Shown one piece after another: positions 15,676 to 25,103 of a DNA stretch of 64,000 nt. Source of the DNA: an uncultured Christensenellaceae bacterium (GTDB taxonomy: Bacteria > Bacillota > Clostridia > Christensenellales > Borkfalkiaceae). The first letter of the stretch is position 1, and every line of letters starts with the position of its first letter. The position numbers and the translations under genes are program-made. Below the pieces are notes generated by a model. The model was not told the DNA's origin and made no database searches. It was given only the letters and a program-made list of their open reading frames with translations. The stretch covers positions 62,001-126,000 of the forward strand of contig CAJUKK010000002.1 in assembly GCA_910586985.1 (NCBI GenBank), written 5' to 3'.

Positions 15676-17406
15676 TCATTTTTCATCGGACAATACTTGA
15701 ATTACACCGTTATTTGTAATTGTTCTGCATGATACGCGGGAGAATATAAGAGCAATTAAAATAATGAATGTAAACGCAGCGGCAAGCGAGACAAAGAAAA
15801 ATCCGAAGTTGAGTGAAATTTTCGTGCCGAGCAATTCGGCGATCGTTACGCCTGTGCCTACTTCGCGGTTAAAGATTGCATCTACGCCGAATTTGAGTCC
15901 CAGCGAGATTCCGCAACTTCCGACAAGAACCCAAGGCAGACTTCGGGCAAATATTAATAATATTTCGACAAGGTATAGATGCGGGATTACATTTTTCTTC
16001 GCGCCGATAGCGCGCATCATTCCCATATAATTGCGCCGTATTTGCACCGAATAATTTACCGAATTATATAAATTCAACAATGTTGCAAAAAAGATAATTC
16101 CTCCGAACGTATAGGCGACTATGGTAACGTAGTTTCCCACCATGTAAAGGGGGCGTATTCTTGAGAAAGTGTGCGGCGCACAGATGCGTTCCGCATAGGA
16201 ATAATCTTCTTCTCCCACGTGTGCGTCTCCTGCAACCGATTTATAGAGACCGTCGATCGCATTTGCTACGGATACGGCGTCTCCGTAACCGTCGCATTGC
16301 AAAGTCGCGGTTTTGATCGGGCGCTCGTACAAAAATGCATTTTCATTTCCAGTGAGCCGCTCTGCCGTAAAGTAGACGGCAGGGAAAGCGGGAAAAAACT
16401 TGTTTGCTTTTGCGGCGTCTTCGGCAATTGACGCAACCGCCTTTGGATAAGTTACGACAATGTAGGGAATGGGACTGCCTGTCGCGGGGGTGTGGTACAT
16501 TCGCGTAAGCGTGGGTAAAAATTCTGTTTTTCTTGCGTTGCCTTCGCCCGTATAGGCGGAGTTCCCTGATATCCAGATATGCGCGTCAAAGCGCGTTACG
16601 TAACTCAGCGTATAGTAATTTTTTGTGATAACGCCCGTGATCGTAAAATTTTCAAGAACGTTAACGCCCATATTGCCGCCCGTTGCGTTTTCTACGAAGT
16701 ATACGTTATTTGGATTATTGTCGTTGTCCTCAAAATAACGGTAGATAAAATTATTCGCCGAGCCGTATTTTCCGAATGCGGCGGCAGAGATTGTTTTTCC
16801 GATTGCTTCTTCCGGCTCGAGTCCGAATTGAGCGGCGAGCGCTTCGGAAATAATCGCCTCGCCTGATTTTCCGTCCGTAAAGCCTGTTCCGGCGCAGATA
16901 AGCGGCGTATTCATTTTTGCAAGATCAAACTCATATCCGTTTGGTACAAGCTTACCGTTGTTTTCTTGTGTGTCGATAATTTTAATTTTTCCGTTAAGCG
17001 GAGCGTCCTGCCCGTAAGCCGAACCTGTTTCAAGATCGGCTTTTGCTTTATTCACATTCCCAATCGTTAAAGAGTAAGAGGACATTCCGTATATTTCGCT
17101 GTATATAATTTCATCGACAGTGCTTTCTTGTAAGGCTTTGAGAGACGAAAAGTCATCTTGCCCGTAGGAAAAGACCGTGCCCGATCCCGCCGACTCCTTA
17201 TCGGGATTGACGGATACTGTAAAGGAAGAAACGCTCTTTAATCCGTTTACGGTGTTTAAAAGGTCGACGTAAAAAGATAGGGTAAAAAAGATAATGGGAA
17301 TAAGCAGGATAAGTCCGAAAGCAATCCCGCGCACCGTGTTGCGCGTGGATTTTTTGCGGCTGTTGATGCTGATTTTTCCGAGACGGATATATTCGTTCAG
17401 TTTCAT
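15676..17406 (-). CDS. ABC transporter permease, FtsX/MacB family (1)
   Basis: A 576-residue permease with one N-terminal membrane helix (GIAFGLILLIPIIFFTLSF), a large extracytoplasmic domain, and three C-terminal helices from about residue 440 on, the usual FtsX/MacB topology. YMGMMRAIGAKKNVI is the conserved coupling-loop motif. It begins immediately after the stop of the other permease. Such systems move lipoproteins, peptides or antibiotics, or transmit envelope signals. The substrate is unknown. Confidence 0.8.
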   Translation of the reverse strand: MKLNEYIRLGKISINSRKKSTRNTVRGIAFGLILLIPIIFFTLSFYVDLLNTVNGLKSVSSFTVSVNPDKESAGSGTVFSYGQDDFSSLKALQESTVDEIIYSEIYGMSSYSLTIGNVNKAKADLETGSAYGQDAPLNGKIKIIDTQENNGKLVPNGYEFDLAKMNTPLICAGTGFTDGKSGEAIISEALAAQFGLEPEEAIGKTISAAAFGKYGSANNFIYRYFEDNDNNPNNVYFVENATGGNMGVNVLENFTITGVITKNYYTLSYVTRFDAHIWISGNSAYTGEGNARKTEFLPTLTRMYHTPATGSPIPYIVVTYPKAVASIAEDAAKANKFFPAFPAVYFTAERLTGNENAFLYERPIKTATLQCDGYGDAVSVANAIDGLYKSVAGDAHVGEEDYSYAERICAPHTFSRIRPLYMVGNYVTIVAYTFGGIIFFATLLNLYNSVNYSVQIRRNYMGMMRAIGAKKNVIPHLYLVEILLIFARSLPWVLVGSCGISLGLKFGVDAIFNREVGTGVTIAELLGTKISLNFGFFFVSLAAAFTFIILIALIFSRVSCRTITNNGVIQVLSDEK

Positions 17407-18942
17407 TTATGCCACCTCGTTGATTGTTCCGATTACGTCTTGCCTCGCAATTTTCGAGAGCGAGCTGAGTGAAAAAAGAATTGCAAAGAGGAAGAACGCG
17501 GCAACGGTTGCGAGCGGCAGCCATAGCGGGATGCTCGCAGTGATTGTGTACACAACGGCAAATCGACCAAAGATCGTTGCAAATAAATCCGTCATTAACG
17601 TAATAAGAATGGGGCGCAGTGCGAACAGTAATGCGAAACCGAGCAATACTCCGCCGAGAATGGAAAGAAGAGATTCGCACAAAACAATCTTTTTTACGCC
17701 GTTTTGGTTGAGTCCCATGGACTTCATCAAACCGATAAATTTTCTATTTTTATCGACAGATATAATAATTGTATTGGCGACGCTGCCGATACTCATCAGC
17801 AGAACGAATACGGCGAGCGCGCTTACTCCGATCATGATGAGCGTTCCTGCAAGCTCGGCTAATTCCATACGTTCGATATGATCGCATTGAAAGCGCTCGA
17901 ACGATTCAAGCGGATTGTTGGGGTTGAGTTGCGGCGGCGCTTGTTCAACGTCTCCGTTTAAAGCGTTCGTAAATTTTTTCATATCGCTTAGCAGCGAATT
18001 ATAGTTATAGTCGTCGGTAGTAGGGGAATAAGCGCACGTAACTTTTTTACATTCTGCTTTGCCAAGCTTTCCTTCGCCCAAAAAATTGCCTGAACCGATA
18101 ATAATTCCGTTTGCGTTTACTACGCCGCGGGCGGCAAGGGCGCTTTCGTTGTAAATTCCGCAAACGGTAAATTTACGTGATTCGAAAGGATTGAGCCGTT
18201 TCAACATTTCTTCGTACTGTTTTACGGCGGCAAGATATTCTTCTTGTTCTGCTTCGCCGCCGCCCGTAAAAGTCGGAGGTGTAAACATGTAATCGCTGCG
18301 CGTAAGATAAGCGATCATAACGGTATCGCCTGTGCGGATGTTGACGCCGTTTTCTGCGAGTTCGCACGCTTTTTCGTAGCCGATCCAGATGTTCGGTTTG
18401 TCGTTGTCGTCGTTCGTCCAGATTCTTCCTTCGCGAATAAGACCTGAGGGATAGGACTGCGTATAGTGAAAATCCTTAGCGTCGATATTATATAAAAGTT
18501 GAAGAGACGATCCCTTATAATTCAACCAATCCATAATGTCTTGGTTGCTGTCAAAGTTTTCTTCGCGGTAATCGTAAGTGATGTAATAATTTTCGCTGGG
18601 GAATCTGTTGTCGTCATTCGCTACGTTCTGATAGCTTAAATTTATATCGCCGACAAGGTAGGGGGATTTTCCGAGATGTTCTTTGAGTTTGTGATAATCC
18701 GTTTCGGGCACGTATGCGTTTGCGGTGCTCGTGCCGATTCCGCTTAAAATATAAGTTGCTCCGTTTTTTGCAAGCACTTTTTTGCTCACGTTTGTTTCGT
18801 TTTCAAGAAATGCGGTACCGATGAGCAGCAAAACCATGATCAGCGTTGAGACAATGGCAACGATAAGCACGGTGAGTATTGTCCTGCTCTTGTTTACCCA
18901 CATGTTATGAGCGGCAATCTTTAATACGTCAATTGATTTCAT
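17407..18942 (-). CDS. ABC transporter permease, FtsX/MacB family (2)
   Basis: A 511-residue permease with an N-terminal helix (ILTVLIVAIVSTLIMVLLLIG), a large extracellular domain and three C-terminal helices. FIGLMKSMGLNQNGVKK matches the conserved FtsX cytoplasmic loop. The start overlaps the ATPase stop by ATGA. It likely pairs with the downstream permease as a heterodimer driven by the upstream ATPase. Confidence 0.8.
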   Translation of the reverse strand: MKSIDVLKIAAHNMWVNKSRTILTVLIVAIVSTLIMVLLLIGTAFLENETNVSKKVLAKNGATYILSGIGTSTANAYVPETDYHKLKEHLGKSPYLVGDINLSYQNVANDDNRFPSENYYITYDYREENFDSNQDIMDWLNYKGSSLQLLYNIDAKDFHYTQSYPSGLIREGRIWTNDDNDKPNIWIGYEKACELAENGVNIRTGDTVMIAYLTRSDYMFTPPTFTGGGEAEQEEYLAAVKQYEEMLKRLNPFESRKFTVCGIYNESALAARGVVNANGIIIGSGNFLGEGKLGKAECKKVTCAYSPTTDDYNYNSLLSDMKKFTNALNGDVEQAPPQLNPNNPLESFERFQCDHIERMELAELAGTLIMIGVSALAVFVLLMSIGSVANTIIISVDKNRKFIGLMKSMGLNQNGVKKIVLCESLLSILGGVLLGFALLFALRPILITLMTDLFATIFGRFAVVYTITASIPLWLPLATVAAFFLFAILFSLSSLSKIARQDVIGTINEVA

Positions 18943-19718
18943 GCCTCCTCCTTCGGGAGAATTGCCGACAATCCGCCTTGTTTCCGCATTTGCTCAATTT
19001 TTGCCTCCACGCTATCCGTCCCGCCGTAAACTTGTTCGTTCGGCTGTAATTTTCCGCGCATAGAGGCGACGCCGTCGCTGATAAATATCACATTGTCGGC
19101 ATGGCGCGCGTCTTCGATGTTGTGAGTGACGAGCACAACGCTTGTGCCTTCTTCGCTGATGCGTTTCAGAAGTGCGATAACCTCGGCTCCGTTTTGTGAA
19201 TCGAGGTTTCCTGTCGGCTCGTCGGCGAGGATAATTTTCGGATGGTGCACGAGCGCGCGCGCAATCGAAACCCGCTGTTTTTGTCCGCCCGAAAGTTCGT
19301 TGGCCTTTTTATTCATTTTATTTTCGAGTCCGAGTAATTTTAAAACTTCCCGTGCATTTTCCTCGCGCTGCTTTCTGTCTATGCCGGCTATGATAAGCGG
19401 CATTGCAACGTTGTCGAGTACGGTAAAAGTCGGTTCCAGATAAAAGGACTGAAACACAAATCCCGTTGTTTTATTGCGATAATCGGCAAGATCGTTTTCA
19501 GACATTTCGGTCAGATTGTTGCCGTCCGCAAAAACGCTGCCGCTCGTGGGGGAGTCAAGCGCGCCGATAATATTCATCAACGTGCTTTTTCCGCTTCCGC
19601 TCTTTCCCAGAATTGCAGTTAGTTTTCCGTCCTCGATGGTGACGTTTACGTCTTTTAACGCGTGTACCGCTCCGTCTCCCGTACCGTAAATTTTGTTTAC
19701 GTCTTTTAGTTCTATCAT
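18939..19718 (-). CDS. ABC transporter ATP-binding protein, LolD/MacB type
   Basis: A 259-residue ATPase. Walker A GKSGSGKST (38-46), Q-loop in FVFQSFYLEPTFTVLDNV, signature LSGGQKQRVSIARAL and Walker B IILADEPTGNLDS are intact. The ATG at 19718 follows AAGGGGA; the longer upstream reading has no ribosome site. First gene of the exporter operon, preceded by a consensus promoter. Family members power MacB/FtsX permeases. Confidence 0.9.
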   Translation of the reverse strand: MIELKDVNKIYGTGDGAVHALKDVNVTIEDGKLTAILGKSGSGKSTLMNIIGALDSPTSGSVFADGNNLTEMSENDLADYRNKTTGFVFQSFYLEPTFTVLDNVAMPLIIAGIDRKQREENAREVLKLLGLENKMNKKANELSGGQKQRVSIARALVHHPKIILADEPTGNLDSQNGAEVIALLKRISEEGTSVVLVTHNIEDARHADNVIFISDGVASMRGKLQPNEQVYGGTDSVEAKIEQMRKQGGLSAILPKEEA

Positions 19719-19759
19719 ATAAATTCCCCTTAAATTAAAGCATTTTAATTCTAATTCAA

Positions 19760-19788
19760 ATATTATCACAATGTACAAATCATGTCAA
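19760..19788 (-). promoter_or_regulatory. Promoter of the ABC exporter operon
   Basis: Read on the minus strand: TTGACA at 19788-19783, a 17-base spacer and TAATAT at 19765-19760. It lies about 40 bases ahead of the ATPase start, in the 234-base divergent region shared with prs. Confidence 0.75.
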
Positions 19789-19869
19789 TATTTCACGCAA
19801 AATTTAAGAAAATTTTCATAAACATTCAAGGGTAAATTTTTCCTTTGGAAATCTTTTTTTAAAATGTAA

Positions 19870-19916
19870 AAATGTTTGTCCAAACATTTGACTTAAAGGA
19901 GAAAAGCGTTTAAAAT
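19870..19916 (+). promoter_or_regulatory. prs promoter with overlapping palindrome
   Basis: TTGACT at 19888-19893, a 17-base spacer and TAAAAT at 19911-19916. A 20-base palindrome, AAATGTTTG (19870-19878), TC, CAAACATTT (19881-19889), touches the -35 box and is well placed to be an operator. The regulator is unknown. Confidence 0.65.
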
Positions 19917-19952
19917 GAGAAAGTAAAAAGTACGACGGAGAAGAATTTTTGC

Positions 19953-20915
19953 ATGATCACACACGGTAACGAAATCAAATTGTTTGCTGGTAACTCCAAC
20001 CGCCCCCTTGCGGAGGCGATCGCGCGTAAGCTCAACACGACGCTCGGTGAAATCGAAGTCGGCAAGTTTTCCGACGGGGAGACGAGCATACATATCGGGG
20101 AGACGGTTCGCGGAAGAGATTTGTTTATCATCCAGTCTACTTCCTATCCCGTCAACGACAATTTGATGGAATTGCTTATTATGATCGATGCCGCAAAGCG
20201 CGCTTCTGCGGGGCGCGTAACCGCGGTAGTGCCTTATTTCGGTTATGCCCGTCAAGACAGAAAAGCGCGTTCGCGCGATCCCATTACCGCAAAGCTTGTA
20301 GCCGATCTTTTGATGTCGGCCGGTGCGGACAGAGTACTTACGATGGATCTTCATGCGGCGCAGATTCAGGGTTTTTTCAATATTCCCGTGGATAATCTGC
20401 TCGGCGGTCCTACGTTATATAATTACTTTGCCAATAAGTTCAATACGGAAAAGTGCGACGAGGATTTTATCGTCGTTTCGCCTGATATCGGCTCGGTCAA
20501 CCGTGCGCGTAAAGTTGCGGAACGGCTTAATTGTCAAATGGCGATCATCGATAAGCGCCGTCCTCGCGCGAACGTGATGGAAGTTATGAATATTATCGGA
20601 AACGTAGAGGGTAAAAAATGTTTGCTCGTCGACGACATGATCGACACGGCGGGAACGATCGTGCAGGGTGCGCAGGCTCTCGTAGAAAAGGGCGCAAAAG
20701 AAATTTATGCGTGCTGTACGCATGCGGTGCTCTCCGGCCCTGCAATCGAGCGGTTGAAGAATTCGCCTATACTTGAACTAGTTATGCTCGATACCGTGCA
20801 TTTGCCCGAGGAGAAACGCCTTCCGAATATCAAAATTTTATCGACAGCCGATATCTTTGCGGCGGCAATCGAGAACGTTTATCTCGACAAACCGATGAGT
20901 AAAATTTACGACTGA
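19953..20915 (+). CDS. prs: Ribose-phosphate pyrophosphokinase (PRPP synthetase)
   Basis: Makes PRPP from ribose 5-phosphate and ATP for purine, pyrimidine, histidine, tryptophan and NAD synthesis; a cytoplasmic oligomer. At 320 residues it has the class I length. Visible are the catalytic flexible loop around RQDRKARSRDPITAK (100-114), MDLHAAQIQGFF (about 131-142) and the PRPP-binding loop VDDMIDTAGT (226-235). GGAGAAG precedes the ATG. Followed by its own terminator and by pth. No pur-operon neighbours; the order prs-pth-mfd is common in Firmicutes. Confidence 0.97.
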   Translation: MITHGNEIKLFAGNSNRPLAEAIARKLNTTLGEIEVGKFSDGETSIHIGETVRGRDLFIIQSTSYPVNDNLMELLIMIDAAKRASAGRVTAVVPYFGYARQDRKARSRDPITAKLVADLLMSAGADRVLTMDLHAAQIQGFFNIPVDNLLGGPTLYNYFANKFNTEKCDEDFIVVSPDIGSVNRARKVAERLNCQMAIIDKRRPRANVMEVMNIIGNVEGKKCLLVDDMIDTAGTIVQGAQALVEKGAKEIYACCTHAVLSGPAIERLKNSPILELVMLDTVHLPEEKRLPNIKILSTADIFAAAIENVYLDKPMSKIYD

Positions 20916-20921
20916 GAATCT

Positions 20922-20947
20922 GCCGCCGCAATCTGCGGCGGCTTTTC
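20922..20947 (+). terminator. Intrinsic terminator after prs
   Basis: GCCGCCGCA (20922-20930) paired with TGCGGCGGC (20934-20942), then TTTT. A perfect 9-bp G+C stem seven bases past the stop codon. Confidence 0.8.
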
Positions 20948-20984
20948 AATGAAAATTAAAAAAGTAACGGGTACAGGGTGAAAT

Positions 20985-21548
20985 ATGTTTTTGATCGTGG
21001 GACTTGGAAATCCCGAAGAAAAATACGCTAAAACTTTTCATAATATGGGATTTCTCGCCGCAGGCGATGCCGCGGAAATTCTCGGCGTTAAATTTAAGAA
21101 AAAAGAATGCGAGGCGAGTGTGGCGGAAGCGTTTGTCGGCGGCGAAAAGGTGTTGATTGCCCGTCCGCTTACGTACATGAATGCATCGGGCAGAGCAGTA
21201 AAACAACTTGTGAGAAAGTACAAACTTGCTCCTCACGAAATGGTCGTATTGTATGACGATTACGATATTCCCAAAGGTCACGTTCGTATCCGCCCGTCAG
21301 GCAGCGCAGGGACGCATAACGGAATGCGTTCGCTGATCGCCGAACTCGGATATTCTGATTTTGCGCGAATCAGGATAGGTATCCGCGACGAAAACGTGAA
21401 TATACCTATTATAAACTATGTTCTTTCCGACGTACGAAAAGAAGATTACGAACTTTTTATATCGGCAACGAAACGTGCCGCAGAGGCGGCTATCGCGCTT
21501 GCCAAAGGCGAAACTGTCGAGCACGTTATGAGCAGATATAACGGGTAA
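20985..21548 (+). CDS. pth: Peptidyl-tRNA hydrolase
   Basis: Recycles peptidyl-tRNA released from stalled ribosomes by cutting the ester bond; an essential cytoplasmic enzyme. At 187 residues it has family length. GLGNP (6-10), FHNMG with the catalytic His near residue 19, YMNASG, DDYDIPKGHVRIR and the GS.GTHNG loop are all present. It sits between prs and mfd as in many Firmicutes. Confidence 0.96.
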   Translation: MFLIVGLGNPEEKYAKTFHNMGFLAAGDAAEILGVKFKKKECEASVAEAFVGGEKVLIARPLTYMNASGRAVKQLVRKYKLAPHEMVVLYDDYDIPKGHVRIRPSGSAGTHNGMRSLIAELGYSDFARIRIGIRDENVNIPIINYVLSDVRKEDYELFISATKRAAEAAIALAKGETVEHVMSRYNG

Positions 21549-21602
21549 CGGTGTAAGCTTGTTTTTTATCCTTCAATCAGGAAAAATAATGACGGGAATA
21601 AT

Positions 21603-24600
21603 ATGAGAAATTTTTTTGATTTTGAAAATTTAGGCGGGGATTACCCCGCCTTAAATCGCGATGTGGAGGACGGATTGCCCGTAGCGGCATTCGGTCTTTC
21701 CGATGCGCAAAAATACCTTGTCGCCGCTTCGTTAAAAGGTCAGATCGTGTACCTTACGGCGGACGCGCTTGCCGCACAGAACGCCGCGCAAGCAATTTCG
21801 GCGTTATCGGGAAAAAGGTGTGCTCTTCTTTCCGCCAAAGACGAAGTGCTTACCTACCGTAAGGCGCTTTCAAAGGACGCGCTTTTTCGCCGTCTCACTG
21901 CGCTGAACGAGTTTTTCTCGGGAGCGGACGTGCTCGTGCTTGATGTTGAGGCGGCGATTCAGCTTATACCGCGGAGGTTGCCGGTTTTTCATATTGCGGA
22001 GGGGAGTAATATCGAGATGGGCGAGTTTGTTTCTAAGCTCGTCTGCGCGGGATATGTGCGTGAATATACGGTAGAAAGTAAAGGCACGTTTGCAGTTCGC
22101 GGTGATATCCTCGATATATTTCCTATCAATGCGGAGCATCCTGTGCGCGTTGACTTTTTCGGCGACGAAGTGGAGGCGATCAAACCGTACGACGAGGTAA
22201 CGGGTGAACGTCTTGCACGTATTCCCGAGATCGATATCGTTTCGGCGACGGACGTCGTGCCCGAGGACGGTGATTTTGAGCGGGTAAAAGCTGCGCTAGC
22301 CGCCGAGTTAAAACGCGCGCCTTCGTCTGCCGCTTATTCCCGTTTAAATACGATTGCAGGCGATATTTTGTCTGCCGAGCAGATTACGAGCGATTATGTT
22401 TTGCCGCTTTTGAAAAATTCCTGTTCGCTCTTTTCTTTGCTCTCCGAACGCGTGCTCATTGTATTTGACGAATGTAAACTTATACGCGATAAATTGGAAG
22501 GACTTTATAAAGAACACGGAGAACGTTATTTTACATTGCGCGATGGCGGGGAAACCATGAGTTTCTCCCTTGATCAATATGTGCCGGAAGAGGATTTTTT
22601 CCGTTCCGTTAAAAAATTCCGCGTGCTTGCTCTGCAGACTTTTACGGGGAACGCTTACTTTTTCGATCCGCTTAAAATGTATAACTTCCCGTCCGCGCCC
22701 GCGCGGCGGTATCTCAATTCTTTGCCCGATCTTTTTAACGATATCAAGGCGTGGAATAAAACGGGGTATCGCGTTATTCTATATGCGGGGAACGGTGAAC
22801 GCGCGGCAAAGCTCAAAGCGGAGCTGGCTGAAAACTATCTGTCTGTCTATCCCTTGCCCGAAAATCTTGCGCGAATGAAAGGCATTTGCGTATTGGAAGA
22901 TACTTTGCAAAAGGGTTTTTTATTGCATGAGTGTAAACTTGCCGTTATCGGTACGGGGGATTTGTTCACGCGCAGCGGTGAAAAACGGCGCATCCGCAAA
23001 AAACGCGGCGATCTGTTCGTCGCGCCCGAGATCGGCGATTATGCCGTGCACGAAAGTTACGGAGTCGGAAAGATAACCGGAACGAAAAAAATTGAAACGA
23101 CGGACGGAACAAAGGAATATGTTGCGCTGTCATACCGCGACGGGGACACTTTATACGTGCCTGTCGAGCAGATGGACGTTTTGTCCAAATATATGGGCGA
23201 GGACAATCCTTCGCTTTCGAAAATAGGCGGCGGGGAGTTTGAGCGGGTAAAGGCGCGCGTACGCGCCGCGCTCAAAAAGATGGCGTTCGATTTAAAGCAA
23301 CTGTATGCCGAGCGTCAGGAGCGAAGGGGCTATGTTTTCCCCGAATACCGCGAGGAAATGGAGGAGTTCGAATCGGCGTTTCCGCATGAGGAAACGCCCG
23401 ACCAACTTTCGTCGATCGAAGAGATCAAGGCGGATATGTGCTCGGATAAAGTAATGGATCGCTTATTGTGCGGCGACGTCGGTTTCGGGAAAACGGAGGT
23501 TGCTCTGCGCGCGGCGTATCTGTGTATTCTGGCGGGCAGGCAAGCTGCGCTCATGTGTCCGAGTACAGTTCTTTCCGAACAGCATTTCCGCACGGCGACG
23601 GAACGCATGAAAGATTTCGGCGTGCGTATCGCTTCGTTGAATCGTTTCCGTTCGGAACGCGAACAGTCAAAAATTTTAAGCGAACTCGCAAACGGGCACA
23701 TAGATCTGGTGATCGGCACGCATCGGTTGCTTTCATCGGACGTAAAATTTCACGATCTTGGATTACTTGTTCTCGACGAAGAACAGCGGTTCGGCGTGGA
23801 GCATAAAGAAAAAATCAAAAATTATAAGCGGGACGTTGATTGCCTTACTATGACGGCGACGCCGATTCCGCGGACGCTGCATTTATCGCTTTCCGGAATC
23901 CGCGATATTTCGACCATTCAAACGCCGCCTTCGCGTCGTTTGCCGGTGCAAACATACGTTGCGGAGGAGACTGAAACTTTGCTGCGAGATGCCTGCATAC
24001 GTGAAATCGCCCGAGGGGGACAGATTTTTGTTTTGTATAACAGGGTGGAGAGCATTCATACGTTTGCATCTCGCATAAAAGCGATTGTGCCCGAGGCGAG
24101 CGTTACCGTCGCTCACGGACGCATGGAGAAAAACGCGCTTGAAAAAAACGTATTCGGCTTTTACCGCGGAGAATATAATCTTCTCGTTACTACGACGATC
24201 ATTGAAAACGGAATCGATCTTCCCAATGCAAATACGCTCGTCGTTATCGATTCCGACCGTTTGGGAATTTCTCAGCTCTATCAGTTGCGCGGCAGAGTGG
24301 GACGGGGAACGCGCCTTGCGCACGCATACTTTACTTACAAACCGGAAAGGGTAATGACGGAGACTGCGGCGGAACGGCTTAAAGCCATTATGCAATTTAC
24401 CGAGCTGGGTTCGGGATTTAAAATCGCCATGCGCGATCTTGAAATTCGCGGCGCGGGCAACGTACTTGGCGCGGAACAGCACGGACATATGGATAAAGTC
24501 GGTTATGAGCTGTATGCTAAAATCTTAAAAGAGGAATTAACGGGCGTCAGACAGGAAACTGTCGACCTCGACGTAAAGGCGACCGCATTTATTCCCGAAA

Positions 24601-25001
24601 GCTACATCGAGTCAGGCGCAGGACGTATGGATTGCTATAAACAGATAGCGGAGATTCGCACGCAAGAGGATTACAAGCGGGTATGCAATTCTATGGAAGA
24701 GCAATACGGCGCAATGCCGCCTGAAACGCTTAATCTTCTCATTATCGCCATGCTCAAGAGCTATGCGGCGCAATTTTCTGTCAAAAAAATTTCCGTCGGA
24801 CGACAGGGCGGCGCGCTCGAATTTTTCGATTTGAAGTCGCTTGGCGATCAAAGAATCGCCGCCGCGATCGACAAATATTCCGGTAAAGTTAAGCTGGATA
24901 TGACAAGCGCGCCCATCTTACGCTTTGCTCCGTTGGAAACGGGAGGAAAAACTATGGTGCGTATGACGAAATTTCTCAAATTTGCTGCAACTTTTGCTTG
25001 A
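21603..25001 (+). CDS. mfd: Transcription-repair coupling factor Mfd
   Basis: Removes RNA polymerase stalled at DNA lesions and recruits UvrA. The 1132-residue protein has the full family layout: a UvrB-like N-terminal module (VRGDILDIFP near residue 170), the RNA polymerase-interacting domain (about 480-545), and an SF2 translocase with Walker A GDVGFGKT near 623 and DEEQRFGV near 724. TMTATPIPRTL follows, then the RecG-like TRG region (IIENGIDLPNANT), and the C-terminal TRCF domain after about 970. The start ATG follows GGGAATAAT rather than a strong ribosome site. No frameshift. Confidence 0.97.
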   Translation: MRNFFDFENLGGDYPALNRDVEDGLPVAAFGLSDAQKYLVAASLKGQIVYLTADALAAQNAAQAISALSGKRCALLSAKDEVLTYRKALSKDALFRRLTALNEFFSGADVLVLDVEAAIQLIPRRLPVFHIAEGSNIEMGEFVSKLVCAGYVREYTVESKGTFAVRGDILDIFPINAEHPVRVDFFGDEVEAIKPYDEVTGERLARIPEIDIVSATDVVPEDGDFERVKAALAAELKRAPSSAAYSRLNTIAGDILSAEQITSDYVLPLLKNSCSLFSLLSERVLIVFDECKLIRDKLEGLYKEHGERYFTLRDGGETMSFSLDQYVPEEDFFRSVKKFRVLALQTFTGNAYFFDPLKMYNFPSAPARRYLNSLPDLFNDIKAWNKTGYRVILYAGNGERAAKLKAELAENYLSVYPLPENLARMKGICVLEDTLQKGFLLHECKLAVIGTGDLFTRSGEKRRIRKKRGDLFVAPEIGDYAVHESYGVGKITGTKKIETTDGTKEYVALSYRDGDTLYVPVEQMDVLSKYMGEDNPSLSKIGGGEFERVKARVRAALKKMAFDLKQLYAERQERRGYVFPEYREEMEEFESAFPHEETPDQLSSIEEIKADMCSDKVMDRLLCGDVGFGKTEVALRAAYLCILAGRQAALMCPSTVLSEQHFRTATERMKDFGVRIASLNRFRSEREQSKILSELANGHIDLVIGTHRLLSSDVKFHDLGLLVLDEEQRFGVEHKEKIKNYKRDVDCLTMTATPIPRTLHLSLSGIRDISTIQTPPSRRLPVQTYVAEETETLLRDACIREIARGGQIFVLYNRVESIHTFASRIKAIVPEASVTVAHGRMEKNALEKNVFGFYRGEYNLLVTTTIIENGIDLPNANTLVVIDSDRLGISQLYQLRGRVGRGTRLAHAYFTYKPERVMTETAAERLKAIMQFTELGSGFKIAMRDLEIRGAGNVLGAEQHGHMDKVGYELYAKILKEELTGVRQETVDLDVKATAFIPESYIESGAGRMDCYKQIAEIRTQEDYKRVCNSMEEQYGAMPPETLNLLIIAMLKSYAAQFSVKKISVGRQGGALEFFDLKSLGDQRIAAAIDKYSGKVKLDMTSAPILRFAPLETGGKTMVRMTKFLKFAATFA

Positions 25002-25017
25002 TTTTCACGAAAAAAGA

Positions 25018-25046
25018 TTGCGCTCTTCGGTATAATTTGTTATAAT
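25018..25046 (+). promoter_or_regulatory. Promoter upstream of foldase-like lipoprotein
   Basis: TTGCGC at 25018-25023, a 17-base spacer and TATAAT at 25041-25046, in the 102-base gap after mfd. A short GGGGAAATTCCCC palindrome follows near 25,058. Confidence 0.5.
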
Positions 25047-25103
25047 AATACGGTATAGGGGAAATTCCCCGTGCGCATAACCTATTTGGTTTGGAGTTAA
25101 TTT

